A stretch of 64,000 bases of DNA, from contig CM037782.1 in assembly GCA_021229015.1 (NCBI GenBank), positions 63,984,108 through 64,048,107 on the forward strand. Direction: 5' to 3'. The notes under the pieces were generated by a model that saw only the letters and a program-made list of their open reading frames with translations, did not search any database and was not told where the DNA came from. The DNA is from Solen grandis. Lineage: Eukaryota > Mollusca > Bivalvia > Adapedonta > Solenidae. The position numbers and the translations under genes are program-made. This document shows positions 1 through 12,118 of this stretch, in pieces; the first letter of the stretch is position 1; each line of letters starts with the position of its first letter.

Positions 1-705
1 GGAAAAGTTGATCGCGCTGCTCAAGCAGTCTGGATAAAACTGTTTCAAACCACAAACGTGTATTTTAAAACTCGTATTATCAATTCAAAACCGGCTCTTA
101 TGTTATGGTCAATGCTTATTTTATTAAATGACTTACTGTTCACCAAACCCAGGACTTTGGCAGTCGGTTTTCCGCGCTGTTGGTATAAAGTATATCTATA
201 TAGGACAGCCGTTTAATTTGTAAATACCAACCGCTTTGTGAAGTTAGAGAACCAAACCGGTATTCCTTTTAGCGTAGACCGTTGTATTATGTACGGATAC
301 ATGCATATACATAAACACAGACCCCTTACTATAGTTAACACAGTATCTTGACGTTTCATTCTTAAGTTTGTTTATGTGCTGATATATATTCTCTCGAGGA
401 AGTCTCACTTCATTGGTGCAGTTTAAAAAGCTTGTGTTGCTCGGAACATATAGGGGTTACAGCAAGTATATATGTGCGAGGGATCTGCCAGGACTACTGG
501 ATGCTTTGAATGCTTGCTTCATTGCTTTTGAAGAATAGTCTTGCTTTCTTCTGGCTAGCTTTGGATCTCCATTTATCACTTAAATTACTTTTGGCAGCTT
601 GGGATGGCATGTTTGAAACCAAAAATGTATTGTGTTCTTTATCTAAGCAGAGACTGCTTATAGAGTGTATATATAGAGTCCCTGATCTAAGACATTGTTC
701 AATGG
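1..705. other. Unassigned AT-rich sequence
   Basis: I see no convincing gene, RNA or repeat here. Short open frames exist on both strands, but none has splice signals or a recognisable motif. Confidence 0.4.
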
Positions 706-725
706 TATGGTTCTAGTGCCAGTAG

Positions 726-839
726 TGCTACCTATCAAAAGCCAGCCTTTTGAGACAGACGTCCTCGCTGCTGAAGGACAAAGAACAGGGCTCTACCCTC
801 TACTGTTTCATAAGCAAGTTTGCAACACAGACACAGCAA
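726..839 (+). CDS. Possible internal exon, product unknown
   Basis: A 38-codon frame opens directly after a TAG that could serve as a splice acceptor and stops at a possible donor (CAA|GTATAA). The stretch is less AT-rich than its surroundings, and the frame reads SKASLLRQTSSLLKDKEQG followed by a Cys/Phe-rich segment. A second overlapping frame starting at ATG 707 is open to 859 (50 residues), so the reading frame itself is uncertain. No neighbouring exon was found and I do not recognise the product. The call rests on composition and weak splice signals only. Confidence 0.22.
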
Positions 840-859
840 GTATAAATTGCCTGAAATAA

Positions 860-1464
860 AAGCTCGAGCTATTGCTTGAGAAATGTACGCAAACTTCCAG
901 AAAGTCCAGATATGAGACCTCAGTTCTTACAAGAGTGAGTGTTACAAAAATGTACTAAACAATAACCCAAAGTGTGCTTTTACACCAAATTGTAAGCTTG
1001 TTCATCAATCACCCAGACATCTGAAAAGCAGGAACCGAGATTCACACCTCAATGCTAGGAAGTGTCTTGCATGCATGTATGTCAAACAATCAAGTCTAAT
1101 GGAGTTACTTAACCTCACTGACCAATACGTTAGTCTGAAAACACATGCAAACATATATTAGGTTCTTAATATTACCTATAAGGCTTGTACAACTTGTTTT
1201 TTCTTTAATCAGATACCCTAGCATGTGATACGCACGTACCAGAGATTGAATAAAAGGCTTTGAAGTGAGGTCTTGGACTTATTTGCATAACCTGTGATTC
1301 ATAAAATGACGTCTTGGAAAGATAATGTTTTGAATGTGTATGCACGTCTGGCGTATCAATATTCCAAAAGAGGAACGCATCAATCAAATATTAAAAAGAT
1401 ACATTATTAACCAGCCAGTGCTTTACCTACACATCTCTATACCACAATCTCTCATCTCTCTCTA

Positions 1465-1466
<2 letters not shown>
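860..1466. other. Unassigned AT-rich sequence
   Basis: Nothing recognisable was seen between the candidate exon and the dinucleotide microsatellite. Confidence 0.4.
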
Positions 1467-1508
<42 letters not shown>

Positions 1509-1514
1509 CGCGCG
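1467..1514. repeat. Compound (TG)n(CG)n microsatellite
   Basis: About 17 TG units pass directly into seven CG units, then a short TG tail. Alternating purine-pyrimidine runs of this kind can adopt Z-DNA. A 65-residue frame crossing it is a Cys-Val artefact of the repeat. Confidence 0.97.
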
Positions 1515-1526
1515 GATGTGTGTGTT

Positions 1527-2865
1527 TGTAGAGGGAAGGGACAGTGTTACTTACCAATGAAAATCTGGATACGGTATCTCTCTCCCCACACCCCAACCCT
1601 GTCTCTCTAAATTAGAAAATACGGAATATGCATATAAGACACGTTTGTTGTAATGTTTGAAACGCTTATTTTTATCTTAATATTAAGAACCAAAATTAAA
1701 TGATTAAAATTTTGCTGAACTAATACACGTGGAAGCGTCGTACTGCCACAATCTGAAGCATTTTGAGATCTTCTATAAAAAAAAGATACTAATACCTCAA
1801 AAGAAGATACTATAAACCACGATCAACCTACAAGTAATGTAGTAATCTGACGTCTATGCAGTCAGTATAAACCTAGATCAGTCTGAAATTTAACCGATGT
1901 CTATGCTTGTTTTTTACTGGTTGCATAGGCCAGTGAATATGTAAGATTATCTGGTTTTATACTTGACTTTTGCAATCAATTTTAACAAAAATCAGCCTGC
2001 AAATGAACTAATATCTGCAACTAGGATACACCTAGATCGTTTTGCCTGAAAGTAAACTATTTTATGACAACCTGCACGTAACCCAGTATAAACACATACA
2101 AGTCTGAAAGTAAAATAAGATTTCACATGTCAGTATGACGAAGTCAGACTGTCACATGTAAGCATGGACTGGTAAGAAGGTAAGATATAATTTTTGCCCT
2201 GATTCCACTCCATCGTAAAATTAACGTCTTTACGTTCGCCATAATTGTGTGGCTCTTCAATATGTCAATCAAATGTGATAACTGCAGTGCACATCATTTC
2301 CAGTGTATCATTAGCTTTTCTCAGAAGGTAGAGGATTTGCGTGATACATTGTGTGATGCCATGCATTTTCTATTTTGCCAAAGTCTTCATTTCGTTCTTT
2401 TGTTTCGCCATACTTTAAGTAAATGTACGAGTTTATTTTAACGTGGTACTGTTTAAAGACAGAGATAGGAAACTTTGAGGGGAGTAAACACTTGGTGTTT
2501 ACGTTTATAGGAATACAGTTAAGGATAAATAGATATTCGAAATGGATATTTAACAAATGTTTAATCCAAGAAAAATGCGTTTCCACATGTGTACATTAAA
2601 TGCCATACCTGTATGCTTATCAATGACGATCATGTACAAAAAAGGTACGGACTATTATGAAGGCCTTGTACACTTTTATGTAGACACTGCTGTCTCGAAA
2701 GGCTCAATCCTTGTGCAGGTGCGACTACTATGTCGTGTCGAACCGGTGATCAGGATTCTTTAGGAGACAAATCTGTTTAGAATTAGAAATATATTTATAT
2801 GTACATAATTTATGATAAATGCCTATATCTTTTGAATTCAAGGTTTAAACTAATGAGTATAAGAG
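1527..2865. other. Unassigned AT-rich sequence
   Basis: There is no supported gene. Short phrases such as GTATAAAC..AG and AGTCTGAAA recur loosely between 1850 and 2160, but no period is clear. Confidence 0.35.
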
Positions 2866-2870
2866 TCAAA

Positions 2871-2947
2871 AGGCGTGACTAGGATTCGAACTGAAATCGA
2901 AGAGAAAAATGCAGGCGCGACCGAGCAACGACTGCGCTATGAAGGCA
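2871..2947 (-). other. tRNA-like sequence (pseudogene or SINE head)
   Basis: Read on the minus strand, this has an A-box-like TAGCGCAGTCG and, about 45 bases on, a B-box-like AGTTCGAATCC. These are the two internal RNA polymerase III promoter blocks of tRNA genes. The 5' GCCTTCA does not pair with the expected 3' acceptor strand, so a functional tRNA is unlikely. It is probably a decayed tRNA gene or the head of a SINE. Confidence 0.4.
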
Positions 2948-3588
2948 TGCTTAACATGTTTTACAGTTAGTATGTACAGTGGTTTACTAGCCACGCGGCA
3001 AAATACTCTGAAATAAAAAAAAAAGATAAATCAGTTGAATTTCAAAATCGTTTTAAATATAATGATAACATGTAATATTTACTTTTTGAACAAAGTTGGT
3101 GGGGAAATCTAGCTGATTTTTTTTCTGAATCCTACAACACAGGATCAAAACGAAAAGAACATGGGAATGTTTATTAGAAAACCATTTGACTCTGCAGTCA
3201 CAGAAAAAAATCAGCAACTCCACTAACCTTCACTGAAAAAAAAGTGTATTTCGGTTAATTGCGAATTTTAGTCTTATTATAAATCTAGTATAAGATAATA
3301 TAGTTGCTTAGCTATATACGTATGTTGTGTATATAGTGACTGTGATATATTTCAAATTATAGATTCATTGCCAATCACATCCCTGTTGATATACGCAGGG
3401 AATTTTCGCGCTATTATTTGCATAAAAAAAACTCTTATTTGAGATCCGCAGGAATTTTATGGAAGAAAGTGGAATATTTTTTAAACAAGTAACTTGCTTA
3501 GTAATAGTTTGAGGTCTGATTCCGTTCCTTACCATGTTTCAATATATAGAAGATGAGAGGGCGGTGCAAAGCAACAGAAACAACAACA

Positions 3589-4243
3589 AACAAGAGGGCC
3601 ATGATGGCCCTGGATCGCTCACCTGAGTATACGGTTATCCAAGGGACATCAAATTCTGTCCAGCAGTTTCAGAAGAGATGTCATTTATACATATAAGTCA
3701 AATTAGCCCCGCCCCTGGCGGCCATGTGTTTTTAGGGATTGGAATAATTTCAGCTACTTTTGTGAAGCTTCACCCAAGGATCATCCCTGCCAAATTTAAT
3801 CAAATTTTGTCCAGCGGTTTCAGAGGAGATGTCGTTTAAAGATTTCACTATATACATATAAGGCAAATTAAACCCGCCCCTGGCAGCCATGTTTTTTACG
3901 AATCAGAATAATTTAGCAATCTTTGTAGAGAGTTACCCAAGGAACATCTGTATCAAAATATTTTGAAATCTGGCCAATAGTTTTGAGGGAGATGATTTTT
4001 AAAGTTTTCATATTTTTTTTCCTTTCCGTTGCCATGGTAACCAGAGTTGCGCATGGATCAAGTTTATTTTAGAAAAATTTGTGAAAGTTTATCTAAGGAA
4101 CATCCCTGCCAAGTTTTATTAAATTCTGCCCAGCTGTTTCAGAGGAGATGACATTTAAAGTAAATTGTTGACGACGGACGACGACGGACGCAGGGCGATC
4201 ACAAAAGCTCACTTTGAGCACTTAATCGTGCTCGGGTGAGCTA
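3589..4243 (-). mobile_element. Helentron-like non-autonomous element, copy a
   Basis: The copy is in reverse orientation. Its 3' end lies at low coordinates: AACAAG, then the GAGGGCCATGATGGCCCT hairpin, then GCTCACCTGAG. Its 5' end, GTGCTCGGGTGAGCT, is at 4228-4242, next to GACGACGGACG microsatellite. The interior holds ~170 bp monomers that share the phrase (minus-strand view) CATCTCCTCTGAAACCGCTG with the copies at 48577 and 56259. Sub-terminal inverted repeats plus a 3' hairpin suggest the Helentron/HINE class. No protein is encoded. Confidence 0.7.
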
Positions 4244-5316
4244 AAACGCTACAACCTTAACAACAAAATTAATTCCTTAGACGCATTATTAACTATTGTT
4301 TATCATGTTATCGTTAGATAACTTGTCTTCGAAGGAAAAAACACATGCACTTATAATATCCAGTTTTAATAGATGCTCAACGTAACACGGGATTTCGATA
4401 GGTTTAAAGTTTGCTACCACATGTTTTTATTATTAACACAAAGCTTGCTCGCAAAGAGTGAGTGTTTCATATCCGCCCTTACCTTGGTAATCATTTGGTA
4501 GAAGCTCACACTATTCGCATAGGATGCTAATAACGAGAGAATATGACAGTTAATCTAACAAGGGTCATTTTTCAACATTATTAAATGTTCACATTCTTAT
4601 AAATTTGAAATTTCTTTGAAGAACTTAATTGATATTTTGTTATAATATTTGTATAATTCAATTTTTTTCCATCTGAAGCAAAAAACCCGGTTTGCCGATA
4701 TTTGTAAAATGTAAGATTGAAACATGGAGACCAAATATTGGTCTCAACGCAGACAAGTTGTTTATGTCGATGGGGAGTAGCTGTGCCGATATAACCAACA
4801 AGCGTACATAATGTTGTAAGGAGACAGTTCTTGCTCAGTAGTATAACACTTTCCAATTACCACTGAAAGGAAGAATTGTGAGAGGCAGTAAACAATTTGG
4901 AACCGTACCACTACCCTAAACATCAAAGCACATTTCCTTCAATAATTCATACAAGAAAAAAAACTTACATTAAATGAATGTTTATAGTTTTATGCATCCT
5001 TATCGATATTGTTCTAGACTTAATGCTATTATTTACCATTATTGTCGCAGCATCGGTCTGTGATTCGGAAAAGGGTTACCAAACTGACGTCTACAATCTA
5101 CCTCCGGTGGAGCATACAAATTGGTTAATCACGTGGACGAAACTTTGACTGTACTATCTACAGAATCTTGCCTTAACGGAAACAAATTTGTCTGCATGCG
5201 TGAGAATAAAGATCACCCGCTTATTGTTCATGAAATCAATTAGATCAGTGAGAAGCAAACGTGATAAACTGTCTCACGATCTACTTGATATAAGAGCCGC
5301 TGAAAACCATATGTCA
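4244..5316. other. Unassigned sequence up to the assembly gap
   Basis: No supported gene was found. The frame running into the gap (about 5188-5316, +) is open, but it has no start or splice signal I trust. Confidence 0.35.
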
Positions 5317-5416
5317 NNNNNNNNNNNNNNNNNNNNNNNNNNNNNNNNNNNNNNNNNNNNNNNNNNNNNNNNNNNNNNNNNNNNNNNNNNNNNNNNNNNN
5401 NNNNNNNNNNNNNNNN
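5317..5416. other. Assembly gap (100 N)
   Basis: Exactly 100 ambiguous bases, the usual placeholder for a scaffold gap of unknown size. Distances across it are not reliable. Confidence 0.99.
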
Positions 5417-6020
5417 AATTTACCTGAAACTAAACATTTGTTTTTATTATGTTTCTTAATTAGTGGTATATGACTTATAATTGTCCATTGAAAGCCAGAG
5501 GGACTCATCAACATATGTAAAAAGGAAGGCTGTTGAGCCCTTCTGGCTTTTCATGGGTGTTTTGTGTGTTTATTTGAATTATGGAGTGTATCTCATTCAT
5601 GTAATTTAAATAGTTAGGATTTGTGTATCTGTTATTTTCTGGTTTACAATAGTTTTCTGACTAATGTTTTCTATTTCATCAGTAAAATACACAGCAATGC
5701 ATGCTTGTAATGAGAACACTCATGAGAAGGATTTTTGTTATTGTTTTAAGTGAGCTTAATAAAACAGTCATTGGTTACCATTTAAATGGAGGAATTCAGG
5801 AAAATAAACCTTCATATTAATTTTGGATTTGTTATCATTTTTTCAGTAAAATACATTGTGAAATTCCACATCAGTGTGAATATCAGGCCTTTACATTGAT
5901 ATATTTATACCATATTTATTTCTGTGAGAAACTGTCATATTTTGAAATAAAAAGCATGTGTGGCTTCAGAATGCATATAATACTTTAATTCAAATCCACA
6001 GTTGCTCTCTCTTGTGTTGA
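5417..6020. other. Unassigned AT-rich sequence
   Basis: Nothing recognisable was seen. Confidence 0.4.
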
Positions 6021-6285
6021 GTCACTTGCTCATACATGTTCATGCATTTGCTTATATATAATGTCCCTTACTCATACATAGTCACTTGCTCATACATGTT
6101 CATGCATTTGCTTATATATAAAGTCCCTTACTCATATGTAGTCACTTGCTCATACATGTTCATGCATTTGCTTATATATAAAGTCCCTTACTCATACGTA
6201 GTCACTTGCTCATACATGTTCATGCATTACTCATTTGCTCATACACATTCATGCACATACTCACTTGCTCATACATAGTCACTTG
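6021..6285. repeat. Minisatellite, 60-bp unit, about four copies
   Basis: A unit beginning GTCACTTGCTCATACATG repeats with an exact 60-bp period three times, with only a few substitutions. The last copy is degenerate and has CTCATACA(C)ATTCATGCA sub-repeats. A tandem Met-Phe-Met-His-Leu reading frame across it is a by-product of a period divisible by three. Confidence 0.95.
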
Positions 6286-7011
6286 GATTTTGGTTTGTAT
6301 GGATATTATTATATAAATTGAGTATTGCTCTGCTACTTACATTTTTGGTTGAGTTCTCGCCCTTGAAATGAAAATTTTAGAAAATATCTGCTACAAAATG
6401 TATTTCTGTCAATTGTACTGACAAGTCCAGTTTCCTGCATGTTTTTCTGTCTACTTAATGACTACTTTGCTATCAAGTTGCTCTTGTATTGAATTAATTT
6501 GGACAAAGGTCAAATTTTACAGTGGTACTATTGTGTTCTGACTCTTCACTGAGAAAGGAAGGACATCCGTTTTTCTTTGTACTGAAAATGCTCACGAATG
6601 GTCTAGACCACATCAGTCATATTATGTTAAGTGATTCACTGAAAAGATTTTCTGTTGAGCTGTAATGCATATTTATACTTTCAGTGAATATTTGCAACTG
6701 CAGGTACATATTTTAAACATCTGTACAACAGGAGTTATAAAGTGAATTAAAAATAAATTAAATAATTTATTTCGGGTTATATTTCACTAGCTTTAATATC
6801 TATGAACAAAAACATATTTTTCCCAGACTTGCACAGAGGAGTATACTTGAGTCTTCAAGTGTTATTATTGGAACAATAAGAACCTGTAAGTGATTAACTG
6901 AGAACCCTTTGTTCTCCCCTCCTCAAATAAAATATTGCAGGCAAGGAGGCAGAGTTTCTAACTACTAGGTGGTTTATCTGTATGGTATATGCTTAGACTG
7001 GAATGTGAATA
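6286..7011. other. Unassigned AT-rich sequence
   Basis: No gene or clear repeat was seen. Confidence 0.4.
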
Positions 7012-7738
7012 TTGTACACACGGTCAGATTAGGTGCAGCTACGTATAAAGTGCATCCTAATTTTAAGGGTAACTTATTTGAAAAAAAAATCACTTATCCT
7101 ATTGTATGCGGCGAAATCTTGTTTTGAAATTTGTGCCGTCGTACATTTTGACAGACTGAAAGCTATCCATATGTCACCGGGCTAATCATATGGTGAACCG
7201 TTTTATTTACATTAACGAGGGGTAGGATAAAGGTGACACATTTTCATAACATGACATTACTCAACCGTATCCCAGCATTCTAATACTAGGGACCATTGTC
7301 ACCTGTCAAAAGTCTCCAAACTAACAAACATTACGTAACATTGCCACCTGTCAAGTTTCTATTGTACATCATGAGGTCCTGTAAAATAAACTTGTTTGTT
7401 TATGTTGAAAATGGCTTCCATCAAGTTGTTTCAGTTTCTCACAATCATTTTATCATGAAATATACCAGTAGGATAACTAATAAGAACAAAAGCAATAACC
7501 TGGTGTTGTTTATCATGGTTTCGTATAGACTTTGTGGCATATTATCGTATTCATTGGCTTTCAGTATATCCATTTTCTGAGATCATATACCGGTAAATTT
7601 CACTTCTTGTAGGACTACACTTCTCAGTGATTGAAAAAAGAGACCTGAAAAGCTGTATATCATCATATAAGGCACACCCCCTTTATAAACCTGAATTATC
7701 TGGAAAAAAAAGTGTGCCTAATCTGCTGGTGTATACGG
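7012..7738 (-). mobile_element. Non-autonomous deletion derivative of the Tigger-like element (copy 1)
   Basis: The copy is flanked by TA on both sides. Its right end, CTGGTGTATACGG, and left end, ACACGGTCAGATTAGG, match the inverted repeats of the intact element at 19496-22016. It lies in the opposite orientation: its left end resembles the reverse complement of the intact element's right end, including the CTACGTATAA block. It keeps several hundred bases of both sub-terminal regions but has no transposase. It resembles the copy at 14277-14960 more closely than the intact element, including the shared spurious peptide IEKR(D/N)LKSCISSYKAHPLY. Confidence 0.88.
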
Positions 7739-8456
7739 TATGTGTAGAGTTGAGTAGCAACCTTTACCTTTTGAAGATTCATATACTAGTTTACGACTTT
7801 CATTTATTAAATACACTGAATTGACTTATGTATATTAAATTTTCTGAACTTGAAATGAAATATGAACCAGTGAGTTTTGCTTTGCAATGCAGACATGTAG
7901 AATCTGAGCTACCTTATTGTGCAAGCAGACAGACAGCTAAATCTGGGTCTTTCTATTAGATGCCAAGGCATCAGAACACATATAAATGAGGTAAAGGGTT
8001 AAGGTCTCTGTCTGTTGGTCTGTCGGTCAGTTGGTCGGTCTTGGTAACATACTCTTTCTTTTATTGAAGTTACAGAACAAAAAAATAAAATTTAGGCCCC
8101 ATTTTGACCTTGTGTTGAGGAACTATCCCCCCTTTTCATCATAAGGTAAACTTTTGTTGAGGAATAATCCTCCCCTTTTCTGTTCACAAACAGAATCACA
8201 AAGAAGTCTATTGAGTTCTATTGTGTAAACTGGGACAACCAATGATCACATAATATCCTGGTATAGCCATTGGATAAACAAAGAAGTCAATTTGAAAGTG
8301 TTTATAAAGATTAGAAAGATCCATTGATGTATAGTGTAAACCTGACCAGGCCATGAGTTATTCCCCTAGTAGTTCTGGTTTTATAATGGTTGTGTAGGCC
8401 TTTTCTTCATTAATTTTCTTGTAGTAAAGTGTTAAAAAACATGTGAATGTAAATTC
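7739..8456. other. Unassigned; includes degenerate GGTCTGTCGGTC-type repeat
   Basis: At 8006-8045 a GTCTGTYGGTC microsatellite leads into short repeated phrases ending CCCCTTTTC. This resembles the start of the hairpin/monomer repeats seen elsewhere in the window, but it is too decayed to delimit. Confidence 0.35.
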
Positions 8457-9812
8457 AGACCTGTGAACTCTCCCGATTTTGAGCAGGAGCTACCGATAAT
8501 TGCTTGCATCTCCCGGTCTACCGACCAACACCAGAAATCTACCGCCTTTGATCTCAAGGCCCCCAATATACCGCTTATCAACTTTGTTTGGCGCATACGA
8601 AGAAGAAATCAGTAAATTAGTACCGCGGTTGTTTTAAGTTCCGTAATGCACAAAAATACAGGTCGCTCTACACTGTATACTACTTAAAGTAACCAGCACC
8701 TGCTGTGGGATTATCCAATCAACACGCATTTTAAGGCTTCCTAATTATGCAAAGATGTGGAATACTCGGATAGTATTGGCAGCTTATAACTTGTTTACAT
8801 TTGTCACACCCTCTACTGACTTTTGTTTATACCTGCATTTGGAACTGTTATGAAATTGCGCAATCATCACAATGGCGGCCATTTGCAAAAAACATCAGCA
8901 ATGTTTACTACCGTTTCTTTTAAAACATTTAAATTGATTAATTGGTTAACCTAGCTAGATTCCAACTGGTAAATAGCATAGATGTACCGATATATATAAA
9001 TGACTCGATGCTAATCGCTAATGGAGCGAGTCAAAATGTATCCAAACCAAAACGTACCCAATATTTAACGTACCCAAGTATCTTTTTTTTTTTTTTTTTT
9101 TCACTTGATATTTTCATATAATATTTTTAGCCAGGTTAATATTTATGATTTTGTATGAACACATTTTTTTGGGGTCTTTTGTTGATGTTTGGTTATTAAT
9201 GTATCAAAATATTAATATACCTATTCTCATAAAAAATTCTTTATAATTGATTTATTTTATTTTTTTTAATGAATTTTTTTTTTTGACAATTGAATGAAAT
9301 ATTTATTTGATAATTTATTTATAAAACTAAATGTGAATTAAATTCATTTAATTAACATTTAGAATTATATGACAGTTTTTGTAATGTTTTTATTTCAACA
9401 TATTTTTAAATTTTAAAATTTTTATTTTTAAATATTATGCACCAATTGAATATGTCTTTGACAGTCCAAGTATAACAAATGCATATATCATACCAGAATA
9501 TAAAGACAATAAAGTATTCTGAAAACATATTGGAGCCACTTGCTTTAAATTTGGCTCCAACTTCTTAAATTTGGCTCTAATTTTTCTCATTTGGCGAATG
9601 TGTTGGCGCAAACATTTTTACATGTTGTAAGTAATTAGTTAATAAGTAATAAAAAATGAAATAAAAGTAAATGAATAATAAAAAAAATGTGTTTTGTTAT
9701 TACTGTAGTGCGAAAAAAACGCGCTGCGAAAAATCTCCCTCTCACACAACCCAATCTCCCACTTTGGGAGCACAGATCTCCCACTTTCAGACCGAATAAA
9801 GTTCACAGGTCT
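8457..9812. mobile_element. Old DNA transposon remnant with imperfect 8-bp duplication
   Basis: The ends AGACCTGTGAACT and AGTTCACAGGTCT form a 13-bp perfect inverted repeat. They are flanked by GTAAATTC and TTAAATTG, which agree at 6 of 8 positions. Sub-terminal CTCCCG / GGGAGAT motifs occur near both ends (8469, 8512; 9735, 9758, 9778), as in the element at 43778-44955. The interior is very AT-rich, with an 18-T run near 9085 and three TTTGGCTC(C/T)AA phrases near 9550. No transposase is seen. An 8-bp duplication points to the hAT or another 8-bp-TSD superfamily. Confidence 0.6.
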
Positions 9813-9859
9813 TTAAATTGCTACAATCACTTAAGATCTCTGAATCAGTCTTGATTTTA

Positions 9860-11316
9860 TATGCCCCCAAAAGTGGGCATATACAGTTGAGACTCGTTAT
9901 GTCGACTTCGCGAGTCTTGACATTTAATATATCTCGACATACTTTGAAATTCCCGACATTTTTTTCTATAAATATATATGTAAAATCCATTCTTATCTCG
10001 ACATTTTGTATCTCAGCATTTTCTATATCTCAATGTATTTCTTTGGTCCCAATGGGTGAATTCTCACCTGAAATGATATGTTTATCTCGACACATGCCAA
10101 CACACTCACAGATGTGAGAATATTTAGTATCGCCCTAGAAATTTTTTCCCACTTTAGTAGATTATGTACGTCCCCAACCACCGCAATTAATATGACGCCA
10201 AAACAGGTATATCCCTGCCCCAAATGTTTGTCGGAGGATGTTGAACTAGGGAAGCTATTTAAAGCAAGATTCATGTGTATTTGTTGTCGGAGGTTTGTAC
10301 AGCTTTTCACTGGTTAAACCGATATGCATTTCTAGACAACCTTGTGTCATGTAAATTAGTGTCATTTACAACATTAGAATGTTGCAAACTAATGTTTTGT
10401 ATGGAACAGATTAATGCTAGATCTAATCATTCACACTTAACTAATTCATATAAAGTGTGAACTATTTTCATGAGAAAAGTGATCTTTGGTAGTATTAGCA
10501 GCTGGTATACCAAATGAAACTTGCATTAACAACTTCAGCAAAACTCAGTTTATGCTATAACATGTAAGACAAGATTGTTATTAGGCATATAGGACCTATA
10601 TTGAAATTGTGTCAAGTACATGAGCATTTCCTGAATGATTGTTTATATTTAATGATCACATAGTTCAAGGTGCATGTAAATTCATATGTCAGCATACTCA
10701 TGTCTCGACATAAAAATGATGATTTCCGTGATATCTAGATAAAGAGTCTCGACTGTCGTAATTGCATCGTCTATCCCTCCGTCTGGATTTCGATTCTGCT
10801 CCATAATCTTTGTCACTCCTAAACAGATTTTGATTTTTTTTTCATAAATGTGCATTGTAATGATACAATACCTGGGTTCATAGCTGAAAGGTCATGGTCA
10901 TACTAAGAGGTCAAGTGTCATATGCCCTGATTATGCATTGGTTTGCTCTCTGTCCAGCTGTCCAGAAATTGGGATGCTGTGATAACTTAAAAACCATATT
11001 ATAAGCTAGCTCAGTGAAACTTGGTATATGATGGCAATATGAAGATTATGCACCTCACTTTGATGTTTTTCTTGGATAAAAATACTGGCTGCTATGGTGA
11101 TAGAAATAATCAAAACATGCATGACCAGTAGGGGAATTCTGGTTCAATTATGCATATGATTCTTAGCTATTGTGTATATTGTACATACATGATGCTGTAG
11201 TGATTTCACTGTTAAAAATGTCAGGGAAAAGTCACATGAAATTTCAGGAAAATTTTCACAAAACCATAAATATGCACATCAGGGGCATTAGTCATATCCT
11301 GTGACATATCTTGTTT
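9860..11316 (+). repeat. Hairpin-headed dispersed repeat, split by a MITE
   Basis: It opens with the TATGCCCC(C)AAAAGTGGGCATA hairpin. After the insertion at 9894-10755 it continues with a TCTATCCCTCCGTCTGG segment, then AAACTTGGTATATGATGG-type phrases, ending near CATATCTTGTTTTC. The layout (terminal hairpin, CCGTC block, monomers, CTTGTTT end) is that of the other hairpin-headed repeats here. No protein is encoded. Confidence 0.5.
9894..10755. mobile_element. Tigger/pogo-like MITE
   Basis: The ends are CAGTTGAGACTCGTTAT and, inverted, CAGTCGAGACTCTTTAT. The 5' flank is TA; the 3' flank is TC, a decayed duplication. The interior has several ATCTCGACAT phrases near both ends. It sits inside the hairpin-headed repeat at 9860-11316. 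CAG-type termini with a TA target fit the pogo/Tigger group, but the ends differ from the CCGTATACAC family at 19496. A plus-strand frame (10078-10317) with CPKC...CICC is present, probably by chance. Confidence 0.65.
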
Positions 11317-11868
11317 TCTCTCTCATAATAAATACAGTAAAAAGGAGTATGGTGTTACTTGAAAGATTTGTTATAAATGATTATTAAGTATGATGTAATA
11401 AACATTTAAAAAGTATGTTGTATTGAATGTTTTATTATAAATGATTATAAACTCCTCTGAAACTGTAGTTTACAACAGTGTCATTTTTATTTTTGAAATT
11501 CACATTAATTGTGAAAGGAAATATTATGTTCAGTATAACATCTAATGAAAATGGAAGAGGGATACAAATTAAAAATATTAAAATACAAATAATTTATTTT
11601 TGAAATGATATTTACAATGATAAGCATTAATAGGATGCATAGATAGTTTCAGCAGTGATAGCAAATAATGAAGGCACACAATGATATGAGTAAAAATATA
11701 CTGCATCATTCCTATCATTATGTATCTTGAAGTTGAATCTTAATAATGAAAAATCACTCAGAGTAAGACTCTATATGTATTAAATTGTACTAGTTTGGCC
11801 AAATTGAATCACATTTAAATCTCATTTGAAATTGCAGGGTTGTATATACAATCTGTAATATGTTTGGT

Positions 11869-12118
11869 GGGGCCTCCGTGGCCGAGAGGGTAAAGTCGCT
11901 GACTTAAACACTCACTCAGCCCCTCACCGCGTGGGTTCGAATCCCGGCAGGGTCATTTGGATTTTCATGTGAGGAAGCCTTCCAGCTGGCTTGCGGTGGG
12001 TCGATGGTTCTACCCGGATGCCTCTGTGCATTCGGGGTCTTCCTCCACCTACAATTAAACGTTGCTATATGACTGAAATACTGTCGAAGCGACGGTTAAC
12101 TAAAATAGTCAAGTCAAG
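11869..12118 (+). mobile_element. tRNA-derived SINE, copy 1
   Basis: It begins GGGGCCTCCGTGGCCGAGAG with an A box at 11879 (TGGCCGAGAGG) and a B box at 11934 (GGTTCGAATCC). A body with CCAGCTGGCTTGCGG and GGTTCTACCCGG follows, and it ends TAGTCAAGTCAAG. A second copy is at 32526-32779. The body resembles the conserved central domains of invertebrate SINEs; which domain family it belongs to is not settled from the sequence alone. Confidence 0.88.

Noticed and set aside
6036..6278. 80-codon frame with repeated MFMHLLIYKVPYS
   Set aside because: The product of a 60-bp tandem repeat whose length is a multiple of three.
7627..7824. 65-codon frame also found reversed at 14274-14465
   Set aside because: Both fall in the non-coding arms of the Tigger derivatives; the shared peptide only reflects repeat identity.
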